DNA of 64,000 bases from Mucilaginibacter empetricola (lineage in GTDB: Bacteria; Bacteroidota; Bacteroidia; Sphingobacteriales; Sphingobacteriaceae): the NCBI RefSeq assembly GCF_024808665.1, contig NZ_JANUBZ010000007.1, forward strand, positions 248,001-312,000, in the 5' to 3' direction. A model generated the notes under the pieces. That model saw only the letters and a list, made by a program, of their open reading frames with translations, did no database searches and was not told the DNA's origin. The first letter of the stretch is position 1; the number at the start of each line of letters is the position of its first letter. Shown piece by piece: positions 34,231 through 43,685 of this stretch. The translations under genes and the position numbers were made by a program.

Positions 34231-35874
34231 ATGAACAAAACTATCATCATAAATATAAACGGCATTGTTTTCCACATAGAGGAAGATGCCTACGAAGTGT
34301 TAAAAAATTACATGACAGATGTTAAGCGACACTTTTCGACGTCTGCCGACAGTCTTGAAATTACCACCGATATTGAAAACCGCATTGCCGAAATGTTTGC
34401 TGAAATACTGGCGAATGAAAACAAACAGGTTATTGTTGAGCAGGACGTTAACGGCGTAATTGAGCAAATGGGAACCGTTGCCGATTTTGAATTTGCAGAA
34501 AATGATACAGATGCTGCTTCAACCTTTGCATTCACTACAGAAAAGCGGCGATTATTTCGCGACCCGGATGATCATCTGGTAGCCGGCGTTTGCTCGGGCA
34601 TAGCTAATTACTTTGACATTTCAGTTGTTTGGATAAGACTTGCATTTGCTATATCATTAGCCTTCGCCGGATCGGGCTTTTTATTGTACATCATATTATG
34701 GCTGATAGTACCTAAGGCCGTTACCCGTGCCGACAGGATGGCGATGAAAGGTGAAAAGCAAAATTTGCAGGGCTTTAAAAAGAACCTGGAAGATGAATTA
34801 AGCAGTGTAAGGCAAAACTTATCAAACTTTGGGCATGAAGCAAGGCCCTTTGTTTACCAGGCCCGCGATTTTGTTAGCGACTTTTTCCATCACCTGGGCA
34901 TATTTTTAAACGGGGCCGGACGTGTGTTTATAAAATTATTTGGTGTTTTTATTTTATTAGTTTGCCTTGCCTTCACCATTTTTATTGTAGTAGCCTTTGT
35001 TGCACTGTTAGGATTTGGACATTTTGCACCGTTTCACGATCTTCCTTTTAATTTAATTAGACATAATCACGCAAGTTTAATTTATTCGGCAGCATTCCTG
35101 GTAGCCTTTATTCCGGTGTTAAGCATCATTATGCTAACCTTAAAAGGGTTTTTCAATACCGGAATGATTAACCGGTCAACCGGATCAACCATCCTGGTGG
35201 TATGGCTATGCGCGCTGGGTGTATTGGTATTTTACAGCACGCAAATAGCGTCCAACTTCAGAGAGTCGGCTCAATTTGCGGCAACCGTCAACATCAAGCC
35301 CGAAAAAAACGGCACCTACTATCTTAAGTTAAATGATTTAAAATACTTTACGCACGAGGACAGCGCAAGACTGGATATCAAAACATTATCGTCCAATGTA
35401 AGAATTACAGACAATGCTTATGAGTTTAACGACTTTGATCACTTAGAATACCGGAAGGTACATATCAACTTCGAAAAAAGCGACGTTGATCAGCCCGTTA
35501 TTGTTGAATCATACAGTGCAATGGGCAGAACATATGACGAGGCATTATTAAATGCCCGCAAAATCAAATATTTTTTCACTCAGCAAGACTCTGTTTTGAA
35601 ATTCGATTACAGACTTTATGCTGATAACGACGAATTATGGCACGATGAAGAATTATATATCACTTTAAAAGTGCCGTTAAATGCCAAACTGGTAATTGAT
35701 GAAAATTTAATCAATATGCTGCAGGATATTGATTTTTATGGCTGCAAGGAAGTAAATAAAAAGGAGAAAGCGACCACTGCTACATTTATTATGACCGATA
35801 ATGGCCTGCAATGTAAGGTTGATACTATTGTTACCGCAAAACCCGATACTGTTAAAATCGACAGTACGCGGTAA
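34231..35874 (+). CDS. PspC domain membrane protein
   Basis: 547 residues. An N-terminal soluble part (MNKTIIININGIVFHIEEDA) precedes a PspC module at about residues 110-170 (RRLFRDPDDHLVAGVCSGIA, FLLYIILWLIVPKA). A linker, further membrane helices around residues 230-345 and a long C-terminal beta-rich domain follow. PspC proteins sit in the inner membrane and take part in envelope-stress responses. It is the second gene of the padR operon. No PspA gene is visible nearby. Confidence 0.88.
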   Translation: MNKTIIININGIVFHIEEDAYEVLKNYMTDVKRHFSTSADSLEITTDIENRIAEMFAEILANENKQVIVEQDVNGVIEQMGTVADFEFAENDTDAASTFAFTTEKRRLFRDPDDHLVAGVCSGIANYFDISVVWIRLAFAISLAFAGSGFLLYIILWLIVPKAVTRADRMAMKGEKQNLQGFKKNLEDELSSVRQNLSNFGHEARPFVYQARDFVSDFFHHLGIFLNGAGRVFIKLFGVFILLVCLAFTIFIVVAFVALLGFGHFAPFHDLPFNLIRHNHASLIYSAAFLVAFIPVLSIIMLTLKGFFNTGMINRSTGSTILVVWLCALGVLVFYSTQIASNFRESAQFAATVNIKPEKNGTYYLKLNDLKYFTHEDSARLDIKTLSSNVRITDNAYEFNDFDHLEYRKVHINFEKSDVDQPVIVESYSAMGRTYDEALLNARKIKYFFTQQDSVLKFDYRLYADNDELWHDEELYITLKVPLNAKLVIDENLINMLQDIDFYGCKEVNKKEKATTATFIMTDNGLQCKVDTIVTAKPDTVKIDSTR

Positions 35875-35880
35875 AGCTAA

Positions 35881-35920
35881 AAAACAGATAATGGATGTTT
35901 TATTAAAAACATCCATTATC
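35881..35920 (-). terminator. Perfect 15-bp hairpin between PspC and peptide genes
   Basis: GATAATGGATGTTTT and AAAACATCCATTATC pair perfectly (35887-35920). On the minus strand the hairpin is followed by TGTTTTTT, so it best serves the small peptide gene at 35963-36142; it may also stop the convergent PspC transcript. Confidence 0.75.
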
Positions 35921-35962
35921 AAATTACATAAAAGGCTATTCAATAAATCGCCTTTGAGTTAA

Positions 35963-36142
35963 TTAACCAGCAACGCAAACGCCGGTACCGTCGGTGTTGC
36001 TGCATGTTAACGAGCAGCAACCAAAAGTACATGGTTGACCAATTTGTCCACATGGTGGTTTTTGACCTCCTTTAACTTGTTTTAACTCGTCTCTCGTAAG
36101 TGGTTTTACGTTAAAGAAAGATTTTTCATTAACACTTTTCAT
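35963..36142 (-). CDS. Double-glycine leader peptide with cystine-knot-like core (RiPP/bacteriocin-like precursor)
   Basis: A 59-residue ORF read directly from the minus strand (ATG at 36142, TAA at 35963-35965). Residues 1-26 form a leader ending LTRDELKQVKGG, the pattern of GG-type precursors in Bacteroidota that are cut by C39-type peptidases during export. The core, residues 27-59, has six cysteines at 31, 38, 42, 43, 47 and 56. This is the C-C-CC-C-C order of inhibitor cystine knots, with loops of 6, 3, 0, 3 and 8. It has a near-consensus promoter upstream (TTTG-N21-TTAATTTG) and a perfect terminator hairpin downstream. No C39 transporter is encoded in the window. The target is unknown. 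Confidence 0.75.
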   Translation of the reverse strand: MKSVNEKSFFNVKPLTRDELKQVKGGQKPPCGQIGQPCTFGCCSLTCSNTDGTGVCVAG

Positions 36143-36749
36143 ATAGTACTATAAGGTTTAATTTATAGCCTCGGTTTACAGGTACGGGGCTTATTACCTG
36201 ATAGGCAAGCTAATTGTTTATTTATTAAACTCCAAATTAAAAATATACAATTGTAAAGAAACAAAACAACAACTCTTTTTATGGTTTTCACCGGAAAAAA
36301 GTGGCTCTTCGCCGAAAAAAAAAGATTTAATGTAACCTTTACTACCGTTTCAGCATCTTATAGTCAACAATACACACTTCAGGGATATAAATGAGGGTAA
36401 TCTGAAAAAGATTATCCAAAAAAAAGAGGGCAAGCCTCTTAGGGGATTTTTTTTGCTAAAATTTTAGAGGGATTTAATGATGATGAAACACGCTGCCTAT
36501 ATAATATAAAATACAACAACGCTGTCCGGAGCTAAATTCCGGTAAAATCCAAAACACATAGTTTAAATCTTTAAAAAAGAAGTTCATTCTTCTGAGGGGC
36601 TTGCTATTGCCCAAAAAAACGAATACAAAAAAGACTGCTGGTCACCAAAAATAGTCGGCTGGTCAAAAAAGTTTCTGTAAAAAATGAATTGACAGCTTCT
36701 TTGCACTAAAAAAACAAAATATAAAAAACAAAACGCAACAAATTAAAAC
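36143..36749. other. Intergenic region between peptide gene and TonB receptor
   Basis: It contains the peptide's candidate promoter on the minus strand (-7 TTAATTTG at 36233-36240, -33 TTTG at 36262-36265). On the + strand an AAGAGG-GCAAG-CCTCTT hairpin lies at 36425-36441, followed by TAGGGGA and then a run of Ts. Otherwise it is A-rich with no credible gene. Confidence 0.4.
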
Positions 36750-39200
36750 ATGAAACTACTTATTACTAAAATACAATACCTGCTGCTGCTGCTTATTATT
36801 AGCGGTGCGGCAATGGCACAAACGGCCAAGCCGGTTGGAACAGTATCGGGCACATTGCTCGATGAACAGAGCAAACCCTTTGGTTATGCTACGATAAGCC
36901 TATTAAAAGCAACCGATTCAACAACAGTTAAAGGAACATTGAGCAACGATGCCGGGGTTTACACATTTGACAACATAGCACCGGGTACTTATATTATTAA
37001 AGCAACAACAGTAGGTTATAATGCGGTAACCAGCACCGCCTTTACCACAACCATAGCAAACCCAAGCTTTACTGCCGTGGCGTTAAAAATACATCAAGCT
37101 AGCCGCGCATTGAATACGGTTACCATTTCTGCAACAAAACCATTAATTGAACACAAGGTTGACCGCACGGTAATGAATGTAGAGAACAGTGTGCTGGCAG
37201 CAGGAAATTCGGCTATGGATATTCTGGAACGTGCCCCGGGTGTATCCGTTGATAAAGATGACAATATCGGCCTAAAAGGGAAACAAGGGGTTACTGTGAT
37301 GATAAATGACAAACTGACCTATTTGTCGGCTGCGCAACTGGCAACCTTGCTTCGTTCTACCGATGGTACAACTATTCAATCTATCGAGATTATTCCAAAC
37401 CCTTCAGCCAAGTATGATGCCGCGGGTAACTCAGGTATCATCAACATCAAACTAAAAAAGAATAAACAAGCAGGCACAAACGGAAGCATTACAGCTGGCA
37501 CAGGCTACGGTGCATATTGGAAAGACAATGAGACGCTTAGTTTAAACCATAAGGATGGCAACTTAAATGTTTTTGGCACCTTTAGTCATAATGATAATAA
37601 ATACATACAACAAATTGGGCTGAAACGCATCATTACCGACAGTACCGGACATCAAACCTTTTTTAACCAAACCACCGCCATGCCGCAGGTAAATCATAAT
37701 AATAGCTACCGTTTGGGGGCCGATTATGATTTATCGTCAAAAAACACCATCGGTTTTGTTGTAAGTGGTTACTTTAATGGCGAGGATGACAATTTTAACA
37801 ATTATACTAACATAGGCAAAAGCTTTACCGAAGTTGATTCATCCCTGCATACCGTGTCGGCCATTCATCAAACTTATCATGACATTGCAGTTAATTTAAA
37901 TGATTCGTACAAAATAGATACCGCCGGCCAGGAAATAAGTGCCGATCTTGATTATTCAAATTTCAGAAATGGCTCCATAGCTTCTTATACAACTGATTTC
38001 TTTTTACCGAACGGAGCCGTACAACAACCGCAACAATTTTTAGGGAACATTACGCCGTCAAATATCGACATCAGGACCGGAAAGGTTGATTATGCGAAAC
38101 CTTTAACCAAATCGTTAAAACTGGAGACCGGTTTAAAATACAGCGATGTAAAAACAGATAACGATCTGCTGCAAACAGAATCACAATCGGATCCTTATGT
38201 AGATAACAATCATTTTGTATACGATGAAAAGATTGATGCGGGCTACGTAAGCTTAAACAAGGATTTTAAGAATTATTCGGTAAAAGCAGGCTTGCGGGGA
38301 GAATATACACAATCGTCAGCAGTGGGTGATTCAGCAAATGTAGTTCAAAGTATCCCAAGGCATTATTTTAACCTTTTTCCAAGCTTGTTTATTAATCATA
38401 CTATAAATGATAAAAACGAAATGAGCTTCTCCTACAGCCGCCGCATTGACAGGCCGCAATATGATAATCTTAATCCGTTTGTTTTTCACCTCGATCCTTA
38501 TACTTATCAAAAAGGTAATCCGTATTTAAAGCCGCAGTATACCAACAACTTTGAATTTGATTATACCTATAATAAAAGCATCACCCTAACACTTGGATAT
38601 AGCAAAACAACTGATGTAATTACACAAATACCCGGAACAGACCCTGCAACTAAGGTTTCTTTTGTAACACAGGAAAACTTGCAGGAACAAAATTCTTATA
38701 ATGTTAACCTGTACGCACCCTACACAATAGCCAAATGGTGGGAAGGCAATGTAAACGCCACGGCCTTTTACCTGGGCTTTAAATCAAATGGCCTCGAAGG
38801 CGGAAATTTAGATAATGGACAATGGGCCTACCAGATACGGGCAACCCAAACGCTTACACCTATAAAAGGATTTAAATTTGAGACAACTACGCAATATCAA
38901 TCGGCATTAACCTACGGCCTTTTTTATGTGAAGCCGCAATATTCAACAGATGCTGGTGTAAGCCACTCATTTGCGGATAAGAAATTAAACGTAAAGCTTT
39001 CCGTAAGCGATATATTTAATACCCTCACTAATAATGTTACCAGTAACTACCAGAATAACAATTTAGATATAATGCAAAAACGCGAAAGCCGTATTACCCG
39101 GTTAACGCTAACCTACAACTTTGGCAATAATTCAATTAAGGCCCGCCAGCATCAAACCGGAGCCGATGACGAAAAAAACCGCGTAAAAGGAGCTAATTAA
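36750..39200 (+). CDS. TonB-dependent receptor of the OMP_b-brl_3 type
   Basis: 816 residues: a signal peptide (ending ISGAAMAQ), a carboxypeptidase-like beta domain (GTVSGTLLDEQSKPFGYATI ... PGTYIIKATTVGY), a plug region (MDILERAPGVSVDKDDNIGL, YDAAGNSGIINIKL) and an outer-membrane-protein beta-barrel (SRRIDRPQYDNLNPF, RLTLTYNFG). It is not paired with a SusD, unlike the SusC receptors here. The likely role is uptake or export of an unknown compound, or a structural barrel. It is a single gene closed by a terminator, divergent from the small GG peptide gene. Confidence 0.88.
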   Translation: MKLLITKIQYLLLLLIISGAAMAQTAKPVGTVSGTLLDEQSKPFGYATISLLKATDSTTVKGTLSNDAGVYTFDNIAPGTYIIKATTVGYNAVTSTAFTTTIANPSFTAVALKIHQASRALNTVTISATKPLIEHKVDRTVMNVENSVLAAGNSAMDILERAPGVSVDKDDNIGLKGKQGVTVMINDKLTYLSAAQLATLLRSTDGTTIQSIEIIPNPSAKYDAAGNSGIINIKLKKNKQAGTNGSITAGTGYGAYWKDNETLSLNHKDGNLNVFGTFSHNDNKYIQQIGLKRIITDSTGHQTFFNQTTAMPQVNHNNSYRLGADYDLSSKNTIGFVVSGYFNGEDDNFNNYTNIGKSFTEVDSSLHTVSAIHQTYHDIAVNLNDSYKIDTAGQEISADLDYSNFRNGSIASYTTDFFLPNGAVQQPQQFLGNITPSNIDIRTGKVDYAKPLTKSLKLETGLKYSDVKTDNDLLQTESQSDPYVDNNHFVYDEKIDAGYVSLNKDFKNYSVKAGLRGEYTQSSAVGDSANVVQSIPRHYFNLFPSLFINHTINDKNEMSFSYSRRIDRPQYDNLNPFVFHLDPYTYQKGNPYLKPQYTNNFEFDYTYNKSITLTLGYSKTTDVITQIPGTDPATKVSFVTQENLQEQNSYNVNLYAPYTIAKWWEGNVNATAFYLGFKSNGLEGGNLDNGQWAYQIRATQTLTPIKGFKFETTTQYQSALTYGLFYVKPQYSTDAGVSHSFADKKLNVKLSVSDIFNTLTNNVTSNYQNNNLDIMQKRESRITRLTLTYNFGNNSIKARQHQTGADDEKNRVKGAN

Positions 39201-39222
39201 TAAAGAAACCTGTTAAATAAAC

Positions 39223-39266
39223 AAAAGCCCGGGCACATGTAAAACTGCACTGCCCGGGCTTTTTAT
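39223..39266 (+). terminator. Intrinsic terminator of the TonB receptor gene
   Basis: AAAAGCCCGGGCA pairs with TGCCCGGGCTTTT across a 16-base loop, followed by further Ts. Confidence 0.85.
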
Positions 39267-39275
39267 TTTAGGTTG

Positions 39276-39330
39276 ATGCGCACCAGCTGCAAACCGCTAA
39301 CTACATACTGCAAACTGATAACTACTGTAC
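39276..39330. repeat. Degenerate CAGTTTGCAG tract behind the DUF4249 gene
   Basis: The minus strand reads CAGTAG (stop) and then CAGTTTGCAGTATG, GTTAGCGGTTTGCAGCTGG. The same motif type recurs at 44861-44905 and 45008-45085. Confidence 0.5.
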
Positions 39331-40128
39331 CAAAAACTGCAAAGTATCGGCCTGCATAGCCGTAAAGATTCCCACCCCATTTACCACGTTAGTTGGCTGG
39401 TTTGACAAATTTGAAGATGTTGAACCCGAAGCATTGCTGGTTAACAAATTAATATACTCCTGATTTACCGTACAAAGTATTACCTGGTAATGCCCATAAT
39501 AGGCAAATGTGCGCTGAGTAAACGGATAAGCCGCGGCCCGATTGGTGTTCAACTCAAAATCGGTTGTTGCATTTCCAAAACGAGTACTCGCCGGAAAAGA
39601 AATACCATCCAAATTATTAAACACCAGCACATGGTTAAGCGAATCGGGGTTGGCCCAGCTCACAACATTTAGGGTATCTAAAGGATTATTATTCCCCAAT
39701 AAATCATCAATTGACATGCCGGTGTGCTGCGTTGTAAAATTAACAGGCTTGGCTGGCATAATTGTTTGCGCCGAAACTGCATAACTTAAATAGCTAAACT
39801 TAAGCGTATACGTTTTGCCGGTTGTTAAAAAAGTAGAATCGGAATAAATATAGGTACCGGCTGATGACTCCGTTAGCTGTATGGTACTACTACCATCTGA
39901 AATATTTAGTTTTAATCCTTTGATAGGCGTACCATATACTGCCGTGTCGGTAAGTACCTTTTGCATAGTTACCTTTACGCTGATCGATTTACCCACTACG
40001 AGGTAGCCTTGTACTACCGGTAAGTTAGTATTAGCATTGGTTGTAACATCTTTTTTGCAGGCATTTAGCACTATCGCCATAATTAACAGCAACAGGGTAT
40101 TTTTTATTGGGTGTTTTTTTATTTCCAT
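39322..40128 (-). CDS. DUF4249 domain lipoprotein
   Basis: 268 residues with a lipoprotein signal (IVLNAC, Cys24) followed by KKDVTT. The body is a beta-rich DUF4249 domain (PVVQGYLVVGKSISVKVTMQ, LKLNISDGSSTIQL, GKTYTLKFSYLSYAVSAQT). DUF4249 proteins are normally encoded beside STN-containing TonB receptors. Here the start overlaps the end of the receptor gene by 10 bases, so the two are translationally coupled and probably form one outer-membrane complex. Confidence 0.85.
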   Translation of the reverse strand: MEIKKHPIKNTLLLLIMAIVLNACKKDVTTNANTNLPVVQGYLVVGKSISVKVTMQKVLTDTAVYGTPIKGLKLNISDGSSTIQLTESSAGTYIYSDSTFLTTGKTYTLKFSYLSYAVSAQTIMPAKPVNFTTQHTGMSIDDLLGNNNPLDTLNVVSWANPDSLNHVLVFNNLDGISFPASTRFGNATTDFELNTNRAAAYPFTQRTFAYYGHYQVILCTVNQEYINLLTSNASGSTSSNLSNQPTNVVNGVGIFTAMQADTLQFLVQ

Positions 40129-42866
40129 CGTAAGCTTAGCGTAAGGTTGGGGGTAAAGCCCAGGTAATCAACATTGGTGGCAATAGCGGCATTGTTTTGA
40201 ATCTGGTATTCTTTGTACCATACGTTGGTATGGTTATACACATTAAACAGAGAGATTCCGATACTGCCTATTTTATTGCCGTTAATTTTTAATAAATCGT
40301 AAGTTGCCGAAAGATCGAGCCGGTGATAATCGGGCAGGCGCAATTCATTTTTGCCGCTAACAGTATACGCGGTTGTGGTATTACCATCGAGGGTAGAAAT
40401 AGTATAAGTAGTAAGGGGTGCGGTGTATGGATGGCCGGTGCTGAATAACCAAACTGCTGAGAAATTCCAGCGATAGTAATGGTACATGTTAATGGTTTTA
40501 AACTCATGCCTTACATCCTGATCTGCCGGGAAATAATTGTTTCCAAACACAGCAAATTTATCTTCGGCCTGGCCAAGGGTATAGCTTATCCATCCGGTAT
40601 AGTTGCCTAGTTTTTTTTGCAGTAAAACTTCAATTCCCTTTGCATATCCTGTACCGTTATAAAAATCCTGGGTAAGCGTGGCTATGCTTCCCGGGAAGGC
40701 ATTAGTTTGCCGCAAAGTATATTCCGTTAAACCGGATAGCGTTTTGTAATATCCTTCCACATCAATCAAAAACTGATCTGTTTCATAACTTACGCCGCCC
40801 ATGTAATGCCGTGCCATCCCGACAGGTATATTAGTATTATTAGATAACAGCCAAAAATTACGGTTACCGTTTAAAATATCTTCCTGTGTAACCTGATTCA
40901 TAAACTGGTAAAACTGCCCCGTAGCCGCTTTCAGTGTAAAATGATCGTTGAGTAGATAACTTGCCGAAAAACGAGGTTCGGTATACAATTTACCTGTCGG
41001 CCCAAACCACGTTTCGCGAACGCCAGGTTGCAAGTGCAGCTTATCAGTAGGATCTATTAAAAGTTCGGCATAACCACCGCCCGAAAAAGCACTCTCGCGC
41101 TCATTAACCAGGGTAGCGGTGTCATTTTGCACATAGTTATAATTGGTACCTTGTCGCGTTAAGAAACCGCCATAAGCGAACTTCATTTTGTTGTTCATTT
41201 CCCAGTTCCATTCAGATTTTACGCCAACATCGTTCAGGCTGTTTTTCTCAACAATACCCGATTCAAAGCTCACCGGGTCACCATTGCTATCGTCTATCGT
41301 TCCCGCTGTTGAACGGTTTCTATCATTAAAAAAGGACGAATAGGTGATGTAAGTATTTGAGTAAACGTTTTTACTCCATTTTTTAAACCATTTTACACTA
41401 CTGCCTAGGTTACCGTATTTAGTATAATCAGTTATATTGATGCTATTGACCGATGATGTTAAAAATGATGGAATTTGCAGTGCTCTGCTGTTATTGGTTT
41501 CGTCTTCCCCATTATATAAACTCCAGGTAAGTATGTCGTTTTTATCTACACGATAATTATAGCGCAAATCTGCATCGTAAAAATGTGATGCCGGTGTGGT
41601 TTGTTCCGGACCTCCGGGGCCACCACCACCCGGACCGCCGCCGCCCTGGACACTAGAGGTATTAAACTGATCAAATATTTTATTGTACAAAGGCCCCTGG
41701 TACGACCGGCGGAAAGCCAGCACCAGTGTTGATTCATTATTCACCGGTATTTCGGCAAACGCATTAACGCTCAGCAAGCTCAAATCAACACCGTAGCTGG
41801 CTTCGTTTTTATTACCATCCTTGCCGTTAATTTCGGTAACACTGGAAAGACGACCGCCAAATTGTGACGAGAACCCGCCTTTATATAACTGTACATCCTT
41901 TACAGCATTACTATTAAAGGCACTAAAAAAACCATAAAGGTGATCAACCTGATAAATAGTAAAGCCATCAAAAACAACCAGATTCTGATCAGGCGTGCCA
42001 CCGCGCACATAAGCACCCGAAGAGGACTCATTGGTTGCTGCCACGCCGGGCATCAGTTGAAAAGCCCGAAGAATATCTTTTTCACCAATATTTGGCAACT
42101 TATCCAAACTGGCTGGATTTAGCTCCAACACACCCACCTTTTTGGTATCGGTATTCATCACGCCGCTTTTTTTACCGGTAATAGTTACCTCGTTTAATGT
42201 GTTTAATGCGGTAAACATTTCTATTACCAGCGGTTCTTTTATTTTTTTGGCATCGAGTCTTATTTTTTCGGGTTGATAGCCCGAATTGGAGACCTCAACC
42301 ACACAGGTATCTGATGGCACATTAAACAGGATGAAATTTCCATCGTTGCGGGTAGTGGTAGTTAAATGTGTATTGCGGATACTTATGCTTGCCGATGGCA
42401 GCGGTTCGCCGGAACCCTGATCCACCACCCGGCCACTTATGGTAAACATAAAATGGCTCGGGGGCTCCACGGGATCGGGCAACAGAACAGGTTTAATACC
42501 TCCGGATACCATATTATCGCCCTTGTTTGTTTTTTTTAGCCGGGCAAGGTCATCCGTATTTTGCAGAATATAAATAATACCGTTGGCTTCTATCCAGTAA
42601 TGCAAGCCGTATTCATTACAAACCTTACCCAGCGCATCCTGTACCGATTCATTAAAAAAATGCTCAACAATATCCAGCTTATCCAGCGTGTCGCGCTCAA
42701 ACACAATGTTTAAATGATAAGTAGTGGCCAGGGTATCCAAAAACTTATCCAGCGGACATGTGTAGAATTTATTGATATAATTTTTCTTTAAGATTTTTTG
42801 TGTTTGCTGCGAAAAGCCGGAGGAAGCAGCAACAACAAATAACAATAGCAGTAATAATTTCTTCAT
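40119..42866 (-). CDS. TonB-dependent receptor with N-terminal STN domain
   Basis: 915 residues: signal peptide (ending ASSGFSQ), an STN domain at about residues 40-105 (CPLDKFLDTLATTYHLNIVF, QDALGKVCNEYGLHYWIEAN), a carboxypeptidase-like domain (TISGRVVDQGSGEPLPSASI), a plug (ILRAFQLMPGVAATNESSSG, YVRGGTPDQNLVVFDGF) and a barrel. The STN domain usually talks to an inner-membrane anti-sigma factor, yet no FecR or ECF sigma gene is in the window. A Gly-rich run lies at GGGGPGGGGPGG. It is co-transcribed with DUF4249; a LytS/LytTR pair lies just upstream on the same strand. Confidence 0.9.
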   Translation of the reverse strand: MKKLLLLLLFVVAASSGFSQQTQKILKKNYINKFYTCPLDKFLDTLATTYHLNIVFERDTLDKLDIVEHFFNESVQDALGKVCNEYGLHYWIEANGIIYILQNTDDLARLKKTNKGDNMVSGGIKPVLLPDPVEPPSHFMFTISGRVVDQGSGEPLPSASISIRNTHLTTTTRNDGNFILFNVPSDTCVVEVSNSGYQPEKIRLDAKKIKEPLVIEMFTALNTLNEVTITGKKSGVMNTDTKKVGVLELNPASLDKLPNIGEKDILRAFQLMPGVAATNESSSGAYVRGGTPDQNLVVFDGFTIYQVDHLYGFFSAFNSNAVKDVQLYKGGFSSQFGGRLSSVTEINGKDGNKNEASYGVDLSLLSVNAFAEIPVNNESTLVLAFRRSYQGPLYNKIFDQFNTSSVQGGGGPGGGGPGGPEQTTPASHFYDADLRYNYRVDKNDILTWSLYNGEDETNNSRALQIPSFLTSSVNSINITDYTKYGNLGSSVKWFKKWSKNVYSNTYITYSSFFNDRNRSTAGTIDDSNGDPVSFESGIVEKNSLNDVGVKSEWNWEMNNKMKFAYGGFLTRQGTNYNYVQNDTATLVNERESAFSGGGYAELLIDPTDKLHLQPGVRETWFGPTGKLYTEPRFSASYLLNDHFTLKAATGQFYQFMNQVTQEDILNGNRNFWLLSNNTNIPVGMARHYMGGVSYETDQFLIDVEGYYKTLSGLTEYTLRQTNAFPGSIATLTQDFYNGTGYAKGIEVLLQKKLGNYTGWISYTLGQAEDKFAVFGNNYFPADQDVRHEFKTINMYHYYRWNFSAVWLFSTGHPYTAPLTTYTISTLDGNTTTAYTVSGKNELRLPDYHRLDLSATYDLLKINGNKIGSIGISLFNVYNHTNVWYKEYQIQNNAAIATNVDYLGFTPNLTLSLRWK

Positions 42867-42971
42867 TCAGTTTGATTTCAGTCAACCGAAAGTGCAGCAT
42901 ATGGCCAGCTATAGAAAATAAATGAGATAAACGTATGTAATGCGCCGATAAAATGGCTAAATGTGTAGCTG

Positions 42972-43685
42972 CTACTCCATTTTGTCGCTCGTCATTTTAT
43001 GAATAACATCGCGATAATTATCGCTTAAAGGCAATTCGGCATTGGTAGTTATAATCTTCCCTCGCCTGATGTACAAAACATGATCGATATTGATGATATA
43101 CGACTTATGTACACGGTAAAATTGCCCGGGAGGCAGTTGCAGCTGCAATGATTTAATGCTGATGCGCGATAAAATGGGTTTGGGTTGATTGATCAGATTT
43201 ACCTTTACATAATCCTTTAAGCCCTCTACATATTCCACATCGCTAAAGTTGATTTTTATTAGGTTATAGTCTGCGTGGATAAAAAAGTGATTTTTACGGG
43301 TAACTACCTCTGCCGGGGCTTTTTTTCGGAGTTCAAACTGAATTTGAGCCTTATAACATGCCTTTAAAAATCGCTCCAAAGGCACCGGTTTTACCAGGTA
43401 ATCTATTACATCTAGCTCAAAACCTTCTATGGCAAATTTCTCATACGCGGTAACAAATATCACCATCGGCCTTTTAATCAGGCTCCTAACCAACTGCAAG
43501 CCGTTTAGCCCGGCCATTTGTATATCGCAAAATATCAGGTCGATATCTTCTTTTTGCAGCAGCGTTATGGCAGCGCTGGCGGTACGGCATTGTGCCACCA
43601 CCTGAATGTAGTTTACATGTTTTAAGCTGTCTTCCAACAGGTCGAGTGCCAGGGGTTCATCATCAACCAGTATACATCGTATCAT
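42972..43685 (-). CDS. LytTR-type response regulator
   Basis: 237 residues. The receiver domain has the acidic pair Asp8-Asp9 (LVDDEPLA), phospho-acceptor Asp54 (LIFCDIQMAGLNG), and the Thr and Lys of VTAYE and LVKPV. The C-terminal LytTR DNA-binding domain carries FFIHADYNLIKINFSDVEYV and FYRVHKSYIIN. It overlaps the sensor kinase gene by four bases. It may regulate the STN receptor/DUF4249 pair that starts about 105 bases downstream (inference from position). Confidence 0.93.
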   Translation of the reverse strand: MIRCILVDDEPLALDLLEDSLKHVNYIQVVAQCRTASAAITLLQKEDIDLIFCDIQMAGLNGLQLVRSLIKRPMVIFVTAYEKFAIEGFELDVIDYLVKPVPLERFLKACYKAQIQFELRKKAPAEVVTRKNHFFIHADYNLIKINFSDVEYVEGLKDYVKVNLINQPKPILSRISIKSLQLQLPPGQFYRVHKSYIINIDHVLYIRRGKIITTNAELPLSDNYRDVIHKMTSDKME

